The notes under the pieces: generated by a model
The model's database searches: none
What the model was told of the DNA's origin: nothing
What the model saw: only the letters and a program-made list of their open reading frames with translations
Program-made: the position numbers and the translations under genes
Origin: Saururus chinensis
Taxonomy: Eukaryota; Streptophyta; Magnoliopsida; Piperales; Saururaceae
Assembly (NCBI GenBank): GCA_035235625.1
Contig: CP141147.1
Span: 11,459,001 to 11,523,000, forward strand
Length of the DNA stretch: 64,000 nt
Direction: 5' to 3'
In this document: positions 32,791 through 43,547 of the stretch, piece by piece
Layout of the letters: the number at the start of each line of letters is the position of its first letter
Numbering within the stretch: the stretch's first letter is position 1

Positions 32791-34222
32791 ATGGACAGAA
32801 ATCTCAGGGAGCACGTCCTCAGCAGCAAACGAGTCAACGTTGTCCACCCCATCTATGTCATCATCAATCTACTCTACTAGAAGGCTGCCCTTGACAGAAC
32901 AGCAGTGCCTTGGAACAAACTTCTCATCGCAGTGAAAGCACAGCCCCTTAGACCAGCGTTCCTCCATCTGTGCCGGGGTGGGGTGACAAACAATAGGGCC
33001 TGTCGGAGCGGGTGAATGGCCAGAGTGGCCTGCAACCAGGCTGCTGGTGGGTGCGGCAAGGGGGTTGGCGGTAATGGCAGGTCAGGGCAAGGGCCCAAGC
33101 CTCCCCCCTCTGCGCTATCTAGCCAACTTCTCCTCCTCGATGTGAGCATGGTGAACGACGTCCCTCATGCTAGCGCAAGGGAAGTGGTGCATCTCCTCTG
33201 AAATCTCGGGCTTGAGGCCGCGCTTGAACATGCCCACCAAGGCCAGTTAGGGAGGCGATTGGCCACGTTCATGAACTCTGTGTAATAAGCGCAGACAGTG
33301 GTGGTCTAGCATAGAGTGGAGAGCATCTCGTTGAAGTCCTGGAACTCATTCGGCCCAAACTGAATACAGAGCTTGTTTTCGAAGCTCTAAAACCAAACAT
33401 AGGCATCCCCGTCCAGATGGAACGTGGCGATGCGCAGTCATTCAGCCTTTGACAGCGTGCCCTGGTATGCGAAGAATTTCTCCACCTTGTATAGCTACTC
33501 CACTGGATCATCAACCCCATTGTAACGTGGGAACTGTAGGTGAGCAAGCGAGGTTCAGCCCCTCCACGAGGACCACCGCGAGGACCCGGGTACTCCTCCC
33601 AATCATCATCCATCTCTTGAAACAAGTTCCTGGGGGGCTACACCATTGGGGCATTCGCCCGAACACTTGGCGTGCCTCGCAATGGCCAGGCTTGGTGTCC
33701 CACATCGGCAGGTAAGTCAGCTTGTCCAACGCGCAGGGGGCCGTGGGGTTGATGTGCCTCCCTGTCCTCCGTGGCTGGGAGACCAGGAACGAGCAGCGGT
33801 CCCATTGGGGCATTCACCCAAACACCTGGCGGGCCTCGCGGAGCCCAGGCATGGCATCCCTCTTTAGCATGCAAGTCAGCCTGTCCAACGTGCAGGGGGG
33901 CATGGGATTGACATGTCTCCCTATCTGCCGTGGCTGAGGGACCAGGAGCGCGCCTGTCAGGGCCCTGAGACCCATCTCCAAGTTCCATGGCGGCAGCCTG
34001 TGGTCTGGTGAGGAGGGGCACTATAGGCGCTGACTGTGCTGCCTTGATCTGTGCAACATCCACGGCCAACGAATCTATCTTGGCGATGAGTTGTGCTAGT
34101 GTGGAAGCATCTGTGGCAGCCGGAGCGGCAATGGTAGCGGCGGGAGAGCTGTCCGCTGAGACATCAGTCTCCTTCATGGGCTGAGTTTTAGGGGCGGCAA
34201 CAACCTACTTGCCTCGTGCCAT
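32791..34222 (-). pseudogene. Element G gag remnant with in-frame internal duplication
   Basis: The probable start is MARGK at 34222-34208, followed at once by a TAG; the open piece 34177-33638 comes next. It is rich in Ala, Pro and Gly and contains a 53-residue unit twice. The capsid-like part is readable with frame shifts at 33625-33240 (FPRYNGVDDPVEYLYKVEKF, TFHLDGDAYVWF, then a piece like EFQDFNEMLSTLC). The zinc knuckle CFHCDEKFVPRHC is at about 32945-32905. Gag packages element RNA into particles. Several shifts and stops make it inactive. Confidence 0.75.
33644..33961 (-). repeat. Tandem duplication of 159 bases inside gag of element G
   Basis: CATTGGGGCATTCGCCCGAA starts at 33644 and CATTGGGGCATTCACCCAAA at 33803, a 159-base period (53 codons), so reading frame is kept. 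The encoded units share HVGQADL/RVGQADLPA and PRG(P/T)P motifs. The copies have drifted apart by several substitutions. Confidence 0.8.
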
Positions 34223-34239
34223 GACCCAGGATCGATGAA

Positions 34240-34251
34240 ACTCTGATACCA
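34240..34251 (-). promoter_or_regulatory. Primer binding site, initiator tRNA-Met type, of element G
   Basis: The minus strand reads TGGTATCAGAGT, complementary to the 3' end of plant initiator tRNA-Met and common in plant LTR elements. It lies one base inside the LTR end. Confidence 0.9.
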
Positions 34252-34252
34252 A

Positions 34253-34612
34253 TGATGTGCCCAATGTAGGCACAATCAATATCAAGAGATTCACGAAGGG
34301 GAAAGGGAAGAAACAAGGAAGAAAGGGGAGAAGTTTAGAATTGTCTTAATTGCATAACCTCCAACAGAAAGAGAGTTCGTCCCTTATAGGAGACGACCAG
34401 TCTCCTAGGGGGTTGCACCAAGCCCCAACCAGGCTGGCTCAATTCCCTAGGCAAACATGCTAGTTAGTGGGCCAGGCTAGTCCGGGGCCACTAACTGAAC
34501 CAATACGAATTACATAAGCAATTACCAAGCAAATACTAAGCTATTACAAAGGAAAATAGTTCTAATGCAAAGTAGTAAAAGAATTAAAGTAAAGTCTAGG
34601 TGATCGTGCACA
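34253..34612 (-). repeat. 5' LTR of element G
   Basis: On the minus strand it starts TGTGCACGATC at 34612 and ends GGGCACATCA at 34253: 360 bases with TG...CA ends, next to the initiator-Met primer site. The outer end was chosen from the TGTGCACG start; no second copy in the window confirms it. Confidence 0.7.
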
Positions 34613-36177
34613 ACAATAAGATTGACGATGAAGCGGATAGGACTAACGACATAGTAGATAAGATCGGTGATGTGTCATATAGGACTGACACATGTCAGTG
34701 TCAATCTTATATTTGTCACATGCCAGCCTCATGTTTGTCCTTTTTTTCTATAAATGGCGTCCAGAGCGTCTAGTTTTGGAGTTATAGATACCCTCCCATT
34801 TTTCTTCATTCTCTCCCACATTCAGAAACTTCTTTTTTTTTTTGTTTCTCACACATTTTAAGTCCATTTCGAGTCGTTCCTAGCTAATTCGAGGGTGATC
34901 TATGCAATGACATGGCCTATTCCTCGAGTTTGCATCCCTAGAAGGGGGAACGGCCAGGGGCAAGACAAGGCTATGTCCACCACCCTCGTGCCCCGAAGAG
35001 AAAGGAGTGGCCCGGAGAAAGAGGATGCTTTATCCTCCATTATCGGGCCACATCAAGTGAAGTGGCCTGGAGTAGGGGAGGCTCCATCATCCACCAAAGG
35101 GACACGAAGTGTGAGAAACGTCCCCGGGATAGGGGAGGCTCTATCCGTAGCTTATGAGCACGAAAAAAGAAAAGTATCTCCAGGTATGGGAAGGATCAGC
35201 TTGGGGCAAGTGGAAGCTCTGTCCGCCACCTCGTGCCCCGAACAAAGAAGAAGCTTGAAGACAGAGGAGGCTCCATCCTCCTTTATTGGGCTGCATCAAG
35301 AGAAGTGGCTCGGAGTAGGGAGGATGGACCGAAGGGCCACGCAGTGTGAGAAACATCCCCAAGTAAGGGGAGGTTCTGTCTACCGCCCATGGGCAAAAAA
35401 GTGAGATGCGTCTCCAGGAAAAGGGGAGGGTTTTGTCCGTCGCCTTCCGGCGCAATGAGAGAAATGTGCTGGAGCTAGAGGTGGGCCTGTCCACTGTCTC
35501 TCGATCTAAAGGGGAGGATGCCCAGGAGTGAACAACTTTGAATGCCGCCACTGCACGAGACATCAAGGACGTAAGCATTTTTGACCTTTCAATTTAATTA
35601 TTTCAATGCATGCGCTAATGAGAATTTTATTTATGCGTTGATCTATTATGTTCTGATACGACTTAATGTGTTTTGTCTTGCTCTAGGCTAGAGCGAGACG
35701 TGTGATTGTGTTATGTTCTGCTCTATAGTAGAGTGAGATGTGTGATTGCAATAGTGTTATGCTCAACTTTGTGATAGAGCAAGATGTGTATTTCTGATGA
35801 TTTATGAGCTTCAATATGACTCCGATTAAATAATTGGATGTACATATTTGACGTATGTGTTTTCGTACTACCTATGTATGTAATAGTTGTTAGCCAGAAC
35901 TACGTTCAGATCCGATCATGTTGGAATAGCATCATAGATGTTATTAAATATGTACATAGGTAACCAACGACAAGGCAACATTGGCCCAATCCGAATTAGA
36001 TATATAATTAGGTGTGTTTTGGCCTACCCGTAACAGAGTGCTAAAGTTCCGTAGCACGTAGAGGAATGATAAGACTCTCGCACTCAGAGTTCGCTGCTTC
36101 TGGTTTTATGTTTTTACTTTTTGGGTTACCCCCTGTGAACCCCCTGCTTAGGTCGGATTCCAGGTCGGGGTGTTACA
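34613..36177 (+). repeat. LTR S, copy 2 (5' part divergent or truncated)
   Basis: From about 34800 to 36177 it matches LTR S1: AGCTAATTCGAG leader, ATTCCTC(A/G)AGTT, the purine-rich repeats (GAGAAAGGAGTGGCCCGGAG), the CAGAACTAC/GATCCGATC block at 35893-35985, and the end CAGGTCGGGGTGTTACA. TATAAATG is at 34749-34756. A 169-codon open frame (34895-35404) spans the purine-rich repeats; its start ATG aligns with one in S1 but the frame does not stay aligned (one-base offset), so I do not call it a gene. The region upstream of the TATA box does not match S1. Confidence 0.7.
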
Positions 36178-36558
36178 TAGGATGAATTATATTGTTAGCA
36201 AGACGAGAACTAAAGATATGTTGAGTGGGGGATAGGTTTCTTCTAAGGGATGGTTAGGAGAAAATAAACAAATTAATATTAAGAAAACTTCATATAATAC
36301 TGATAGCATTTCAATTTCAGTTATGGTAGATTTTCTTCCATAGGTTAAGGCATATGCTTATGTCATTGCATTAGGATTTTGTATATTTAATGCTTAATCT
36401 TAGTTATTATAATAAAAGTAGTTAAATTCTCTTGTTATATTTATTCTCTGGATTGCTTTTGAACAAAGCAATGACTCGACTGCAAATTTTGATCTAATCT
36501 AGGGTTAGGTTAGAAGTTGCCGCATCCTCTTACCGATTTTGGGTCAGAGGGTATGACA
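36178..36558 (+). repeat. LTR-like repeat R, copy 2, right part
   Basis: Matches 13880-14235 of copy 1 (AAGGCATATGCTTATGTCA, ATTATAATAAAAGT, AAGCAATGACTCGACTGC, TCTAGGGTTAGG). It ends GGGTATGACA at 36558, which gives repeat R an LTR-like CA terminus. Confidence 0.65.
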
Positions 36559-39317
36559 ATCATCTACCTTAATTTTCTTCATGTGGCTCCACACAATAGA
36601 GGTTTTCCACATTCATTTGTCGATCATCGAAGGCATTGGCAGAATACCTCCTTCATAATCATCTATCATTTCAGGAATACCTCCTTTGGGAAAATTGGAG
36701 AATACTTCATTATTGGTTTGGGGGAAGGAGGAGGAAGATGCATTGTAGTTAGAGCGGGATGCTATTTTCAAAAAAAAAAATTGAAAATTAATAAGAAAAA
36801 GAGGAGGCAAATTAAAATTACGTAGGATAAACTTTGAATTATAAAATAAAAATTACTTCCTTTTTGTTTGATGCTTGACTTGAACTAGCCCACTTGATGC
36901 TTCAATAAAAATGGAAAGGAGGAGGCATGAGAGTTGAGATCTTGTTCTTGAGGTTTGAGAGCTTGATAGCTTAATATTAAATTTAAATTTAAAAAAAAAT
37001 TTAGAGAGATTGAAAGCTTGAGAGTATGGAGGAGAAGACAGTTAGAGTCTTAAAGAGTAGATGAAAGGGTGAAGAGAAGGTTAAACCTCTCCCTATTTAT
37101 AGATTTTTAAATGTGATGATTACCCCTCCTACCTTTGAAAATGACACTTTTTAATGTTCAGAGGGTTAAAACTGTCTTTTTGAAGGGGGAGTGACAATTT
37201 CATAACTACCCCCCTCCAAATAAAGTTTTTTCAAAACAAAAAAAAAACACTAAAATAGTTGTTGGGGTAGTGTCCAACGGCTATAATAGCCATTGGAAGA
37301 TTGATCGCCCACTCCATAAGTTTTTTATTGGATTGGATAATCAATTGCCCACTCTAGTAGATTTTAGAGTGTCAGCCCATAGGCCGTAGGGAGCGGGCCT
37401 CCTAGTCCATGGGCCTAGAAACCAAGGCCCAACACAACTCTCCTCCTCCCATGGGCCAGGCTACTCATTCGGCACCCCTAATTATATCCACCCCTAACCT
37501 TAAACCAACTCCATGTCCTCTCCATCAGCTCCCTCACAACTCCCTTTATTGGATGCTTCTCTTTCTGGTCCCCTTGCAAACATTCGATCATCCTCTATCT
37601 CCTATTTAACAAACCTCTTATCCCTAACTACCCTATCACCCTCTCTCCACTCACCTACTGACTATTCCTACCCACCTAATGAAGCCACCTTGCAATCTAG
37701 GTGGTTGCATGCTTCGCATTTCCTTCTATCGACTTTATACATTGGACGCTTGAGTATTCCACTCATAATGTCCAACCAACATTTGCTATTCTGCTCTTGA
37801 CTCTCGAAGCATTTTTAATGTTCCCGACTGACAACAAGCCTATCATAAGCTGCACATGGAAGCCCTTTATCCATGAGATCGATAACACACACTCTAGTGC
37901 ATGTTAGCATCAATGTTACTAATCCTAATATGCGCTAACACGTGTGCCATCGATCTTAAATATCAAGGGCTCCTATGCGTGGCTTATGGTAGGCTCATTG
38001 CCAGTGGGGAGCATAAAAAAGGCTTCCCAAGTAGAGTACTCCCATTCTTTTGAAACTGGGTACAAGAACTCCCTTCACTAATGTGTTTCATCTCCTGCTC
38101 AGTAGAGTTATTTTCCATGTTTCTCTCTCTCTTATCACTTCTTATTAAATAAATATTGTCTTTTGGATTGTTCTATTTTTCTTTTTCTTTTCTGTCTTGT
38201 CCAACTCAATTTTCTTATTTTGGATAATACAATCAAAATCTTTGTCAAATGTTAGCATGCTCACATTTGGCACAATACATACACAAATGTATGTTATATC
38301 CAAATACCTCTAATTGCATGAGTCCTTGATTGTCATTGCCTAGTATTTTCAAACATATTTTTAGAAATTTATTGGAATGCAAAGAAACAATAATTGTTTT
38401 AACGATTAAGCTATTACTCATGTTGTGACTACTTTTTTCAGTCATACAAATATCAAACCACATATATTTAAGTTACATGATGCACAAAAATTCCACTAGC
38501 CAAAGTTGACCCCACAAGTCATCTAGTCACAATTATACAAATATACTAAAAGAAATGGCACCATCAAGCCATGGTCAAAACGTCAGTGTCCCCTCTAAAT
38601 GTCTCCAAGCTCAATCTGAACCATCTGCACCACAAGGGTGCATGAGTATACCAAAACATACTCAATATTATAAAAAACTATAATTAAACATTAAGGTACC
38701 ACAACATTGTTAGGACATGTATGTCATATGTTTGTATTAGTTTTTTTGTTAGACAAAACTAAGTATACTATAAGTGTGTACTAGTCTTATGGCTTCTAAA
38801 TTGATTGGTGTTGCATCAAGTCAAATTTTGAATTAAATGACTTGAAAAATCAGAGTAGGTGTGCTTTGAAGATTTCAAGGTAGAAGACTTAAGGAAGCGA
38901 TTGAATTTCATTGGTGTAACATGTATGGAATCACACACACACATACATCACACAGACTTTCAAATTATAGGGTTTATCATATGAGCATGTGAAAAGAATG
39001 AATGGAAAAAGAGTGAAAAATTGTATAAGTATAGAAAATTTTAATTTGTGATTGATCAAGGTTGAAATGGGATCTATCAAGAATGAACTATGAATTTGGT
39101 GTTGTAGCGACATTATCGCGTAAGTATAGATTGGATCATATGTTGTAAATTTACTTATTTCGGTGATTAAAATAATCTCAATGATGTGTAACTTTAAGTC
39201 AAAGTATTGTTGAAGACCACATGGTGAAGATGAAGTAAATCAGCAAACTAAAGAAGTGTTTTTGATAGGCAAACACACACGTGCACAAGCACACATGGAC
39301 ACATGCGCACTTGAGAG
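36559..39317. other. Non-coding DNA, no gene recognised
   Basis: 36770 has an A-run; 37400-37910 is C-rich with overlapping plus-strand open frames of 66-95 codons and Ser/Leu/Pro bias that match nothing I know. 38930-38950 has short CA repeats. The rest is AT-rich with no repeat partner seen inside the window. Confidence 0.4.
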
Positions 39318-39624
39318 TAGGGATGCCATTCAGGTTAGGTAATGGTAAAATCTGACCCGACATGACCTTAATGGTTCAGGTTTGGGTTTTCAAATTCAAC
39401 TTGAATAGTTGTTAGGGTAGAGTTCACGTTTTAGGTGATCCAACCCCAACCAACCCGATTAAAGTGATAAAGGTAATTTTGTTATATTTCTCTTTGTATT
39501 TTGATAAAATCATATCAAACTTGACCCTACCCAAATAGCTATTCGGGTTAGGTTTAGGCTACTATTTCTTAAATGGCATTAGGTTCGGGTTTGACATAAC
39601 CCAATTGACCCTGTGACATCTTTA
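39318..39624. mobile_element. Small non-autonomous hAT-like element (MITE)
   Basis: Begins TAGGGATGCCATTCAGGTTA and ends GGGTTTGACATAACCC...GTGACATCTTTA; the outer 11 bases are imperfect inverted repeats (TAGGGATGCCA / TAAAGATGTCA). Inside, subterminal GGTT(C/T)GGGT and AACCCGA motifs recur, as in many plant hAT derivatives. Flanks ACTTGAGAG and ACTTTGAG resemble a decayed 8-base duplication. About 307 bases, no coding. Confidence 0.55.
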
Positions 39625-39796
39625 CTTTGAGTGATGGAAATATTATATTATAGTGTAGGAGACAAATTGTAATGCCCAAGATTTTACAACTCAATTTTTT
39701 CATATAGTAGAAACAAATTTTCCAAAACTTTTTTTAAAACATTGAAAAATCTATATTGGGGGGTGATCCGCTCGTTTTTTAATATACAAATATGTA

Positions 39797-39799
<3 letters not shown>

Positions 39800-39845
<46 letters not shown>
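39800..39845. repeat. (TA)n microsatellite
   Basis: About 23 uninterrupted TA units. It lies just left of MITE M1. A 63-codon minus-strand frame made of Tyr-Ile repeats across it is an artefact. Confidence 0.95.
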
Positions 39846-39849
<4 letters not shown>

Positions 39850-39860
39850 TTAACCATATG

Positions 39861-40392
39861 GTCAACCTCACGCAAGCTTCTGTGAGGTTGATTCTTATAG
39901 GGTCATTTTTATAAAACCACCATCAAAGGCGGATATGGGACAAGGGGAATGGGGATTAAATTATGAGAGTAGGCCCCATGTGAATTTTTGGTCAATTTCG
40001 ATAAGTATGACCCACTCATCAAGGCCGGTCATATTTTTAACCCTAAATCCATGGCTCAAAATTGACGAGGTTAAATCAATGGATCTTATCTATTAGAGTA
40101 ACACCAAATTTGGTTGACTTACATCATCAAAGTGGATCTTTAAATCTAAATTGGTCACACTCCTTTTTATGACCTCTATGATTTAAAAATTAAAAATATA
40201 ATCTCAACCGTTGATTTGAAGGTGAGATTAAATGGTGTGATAAAGGGGGCCCACACATCCCAAACAGGCCCAAATTTTACCGACCCCTATTTTTTATGGT
40301 GTTCTATCTATTTCCCTTGGTCCCGTCTTCTACAAATATTGGCAAGACCCACATTTTGAAAATCAACCTCAAGGAAGCTTGGGTGAGGTAGA
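39861..40392. mobile_element. MITE M, copy 1, with self-complementary terminal repeats
   Basis: The ends are inverted repeats of about 33 bases: TCAACCTCACGCAAGCTTC... on the left and, read inverted, TCTACCTCACCCAAGCTTCC... on the right. Each terminal repeat is itself nearly palindromic: on the left TCAACCTCA and TGAGGTTGA flank an AAGCTT core. No coding. The interior (ATGACCCACTCATCAAGGCC, ATAATCTCAACCGTTGATTT) matches a second, split copy at 43352-43547 plus 47191-47508 in reverse orientation. Confidence 0.65.
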
Positions 40393-43351
40393 GTTACACT
40401 ACAACATATAGGGTCTCGTCCGAGTACATGCCATGATCCATAATAAACTCAACCATAAGTAATTGCCACTTATGTGCCTATGTTCAAATACAAACCATAC
40501 TAAAAGTTTACTAAGAAAAACTAGGAATCCTACATCAACTACAGAAGTGTTGGTTGTCCTTTCCTCGCACGAGGAGGGCTATTCCTGAGGTGAATATACA
40601 CAATGGGATGGCAAAAAGTACTATTAAAGGTTAATGTACATGATTACACTATATCATCACATGATCGACAACTATTATTTTCAATAGTAAATACCAATAT
40701 GATCAAATGCAAGAAAAATAAGCATATCAATCATAAATGATTGCATATGCTTTCAAGTCAATATTATGACCTCACTTAAGAGTCATTTGCTCCATAATTA
40801 GTGTAACCACGCCTCAGTAAACTATGAACTACTCATACTCTGACCCTCATTTGTATGCAGGCCTAGATTACCTATTCTAGTTGCTATATGCTCCTATGTA
40901 ACTTATTAAGTTGTAGATAAATATGCTTGAATGGAAATATGAAATTTCATTGCTTTCTAATATTTATATTATATGTAGGATGGTGAAAGTTTAATGTTTT
41001 CCTAAATTATAAAAATTTGTTATTTGTTGAATTTTTTGAAAAAGCTTGTTATTTGTTGGAATTTCCATCATAGTCTTTGTGGTTGTTTATGTTTGATGCA
41101 ACCCCTGATTTTATGTTGTCTATGTTAGATTGATTCATCAAATCTAAATTTGTCCATGCAAATATCTAGTGAAATGGAATGTGGCAAACAATCTAATTGT
41201 ACCTTTCTATGAATCTAATCTCATTTATTAATGCTTATTTGTCTTTTTGTGGAGAAAATAAAGAAGGAACATCTGGATAGGGTGCTGGAGAACTTGCAAT
41301 TTAGTCACTTGGGAAGAACTTGCAACTATAGAATTGCTTGGAAGAAAAAAATTTGTAAGATACTAAAACTAATCGTTGGGTACCTACAAATGTATTTCGT
41401 TCTTCAAAAGCAGGGAATTGATTTGTTTTAAGTTTTGCAATTAAAATATATTTAAGATTGTTCAAAAGCAGGGAATAGATTGTGAAAGTGCATTACGTGT
41501 ATCCGTGTTGAATATGAACATGAAAATATGAAACATTTTTGTTTAAGCAGAGAACAAGTTCAATGTAGTAATTTATTTTTCATGTACTTATTTATTTTTC
41601 ATGTGCCTTTGTATTGTCATGCTGGTTAATGTGGTCTTATAGCTTTCATAGTGATTGTGAAAGTTGGCTTTGTAGACAAAACCTTTGATCTCAAGTTGTC
41701 ATTGATTAAAGAGTTTTCTGTTATTTGACTTACATTAGGATGTTCATGTTGTGGAGCCTGGAGATGGATACAGTGAAATAAAAGAAATGATTCTTTTGTA
41801 CATTTCTATATTATCTAACCACTGTGAGTTTGCAACTTATTCAATTAGAGTTCAAATCATATTTAAATTGGTCCCACACATCCAAATGAGATGAACTGAA
41901 GGTGCCCACTTCAAAAATACTGATCAATGAGCATGATGATATGATTTTCCATCTGTGTTGGGGAACCCCCAAGCAGTAATATTGCTCCATACCCTGACAT
42001 ATCGTCTACAGTAACATCTCAATTTCTACGTTTACAACCAAAACAAACTGATGAAAGAAAAATGGAGGAACACATAGCACAAAACAAACTGATGAAAGAA
42101 AAATGGAGGAACACATAGCACGAGAATTTGCATGCTATGTGTATCAATTGTTTCAAAATCCACTATACAATTCAAATCAACAGTAGCACTTAGCCATGCT
42201 AATAAAGACAATATCTTGCAATATGCTAAAGGGCCCACATTATTTGCAGTGAGAAATGAAAATGTAGAAGGGTGCGAACATATACACTTGCACATTAATC
42301 CTCACACTTATTTGCCTCTGATAGTGTGGTTCCTGAAACAATAGCACTTTTTCTTACATGCAAAGGACCAGCATTGGCGCTTATTTGGACTTAATATACA
42401 TGTTTTATAGCAAGCTCTATACCATAAAAATTCTCCTCAGTAGCACTATCTAAAGAACTATTATCCGGTTTTTTTATCAGCACGTATTATTTAACAGTGA
42501 CCAAAGAGAAAAGGCTAAAAGATTAATCAACTGAAACACATTAACTTCTGGAGCCACAAAATCCCAACCCAGAAGCATGAGTCCCAAATTTATATTTCAT
42601 AAAAAAGTGAAATTAAATGAACACAGCTAGATCTGCCACAAGGCCTGTCACACAAAGCTTATCCCATGAGTAACCCATACTGCTCTGTTTCTTGCCACCG
42701 CCCCATAAAGAATAAAAAGTATTCAACCCAATATTCAGCTCTATTCAGGATTGTAAGCCATGAAATAGGAAGTAGCTCCAAAAAGCACAAATTCTATTCA
42801 GTATATGAAAAAGATCATATTAACAGAGAACCATGTTCGTTCAATCCAATACAACAAACATCGACACATTGCATCCAAGGACTCAAGTTTTTTAGAAAAT
42901 GCAGTGCACGGAAATGATCGCCAAATTTATTTTTACAATTCAACTAGAATTACAAAAAGATATAATTACTAGCAAACCTATGTACCGGAGACCTTGGATT
43001 CCAACAAATGTTGGTCTTCAAAGATGAGCGCAGAGCTAAGATGGGGGAGAGCAGGGATGAGAAGAGAGAAAATGAATGAATAAAAGAACATATGCCTTGT
43101 ACCGGAGGAGGAAGGGTGGTGGCTATGAAAGGTTACTCTGGCAGAGGGAGAAGAGGACAAGAGGCAGATGACCTAGGGCTCCAGCAACGAGCACACATCA
43201 TAGTCGAGGGAGGAGTGAGACAAGAAGTAACGTCAAGGGCAGAGTGTGATATTAGCGAGGAAGTGTTTGGACCGAGGGGTCTTGGGCGGGGAGGGAGCAT
43301 CCAGCATGGGAGAGAGGAAGGGGGTGGAACAGAGGGCGAGCCAGAGCAGTG
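40393..43351. other. Non-coding DNA, no gene recognised
   Basis: Open frames of 60-86 codons exist on both strands (41231-41431, 42132-42344, 42666-42917, 43092-43352), but none resembles a known protein and none shows clear splice context I can defend. Contains the duplication at 42040-42121. 43020-43340 is purine-rich (GGGAGA/GGAGG) and gives arginine/glycine-rich spurious frames. Confidence 0.4.
42040..42121. repeat. Perfect tandem duplication of 41 bases
   Basis: AAAACAAACTGATGAAAGAA starts at 42040 and again at 42081. The two 41-base units are identical, so this is a recent event. Confidence 0.95.
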
Positions 43352-43547
43352 AAGGTAGTTATTAGGTTAATTTTTAAAATATAAATTTTACTAATATTTG
43401 TTGAGCATGTGGTAAAAAAAAAAGTATCATAAAAAATAGGGGGCTATAAATTTTAGGCCCATTTGGACATATGAGCCCTTCATTATGAAACTTTAATTTC
43501 ACAATCAAATCAACAGTTAGGATTATATTTTCTAATTTGGACAAAAT
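43352..43547. mobile_element. MITE M, copy 2, left half (interrupted by LTR3)
   Basis: Matches the right end of M1 read inverted: AGGTTAATTTTTAAAAT, AATATTTG, ATAAAAAATAGGGG, TTTCACAATCAAATCAACAG, GGATTATATTTTCTAATTT. The other half is at 47191-47508. Together 514 bases, against 532 for M1. Confidence 0.7.

Larger units (their letters stand above)
30570..34612 (-). mobile_element. Element G: chromovirus-type Ty3/gypsy retrotransposon, 3' truncated
   Basis: Read on the minus strand: LTR (34612-34253), initiator-Met primer site (34251-34240), gag, zinc knuckle, protease, RT, RNase H and the first part of integrase, which breaks off at 30570 just after the conserved LLQPLP. The 360-base LTR, the iMet primer site and the CFHCDEKFVPRHC knuckle are what I expect of Reina-like plant chromoviruses; that sub-lineage is an inference. 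The integrase core, chromodomain and 3' LTR are gone. LTR X abuts the break. Confidence 0.8.

Noticed and set aside
34895..35404. 169-codon frame in LTR S2
   Set aside because: The frame is not kept in S1 (one-base offset after the first codons) and the composition follows purine-rich repeats; recorded under the LTR instead.
37409..37907. Overlapping plus-strand frames of 66-95 codons
   Set aside because: C-rich, Ser/Pro/Leu-biased, overlapping in different phases, no domain or splice signals recognised.
39684..39875. 63-codon frame with Tyr-Ile repeats
   Set aside because: Translation of the (TA)n microsatellite.
41231..41900. Possible host exons (KEHLDRVLENLQFSHLG and DVHVVEPGDGYSEIKEM)
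   Set aside because: Short, no protein family recognised, no consistent frame between them.
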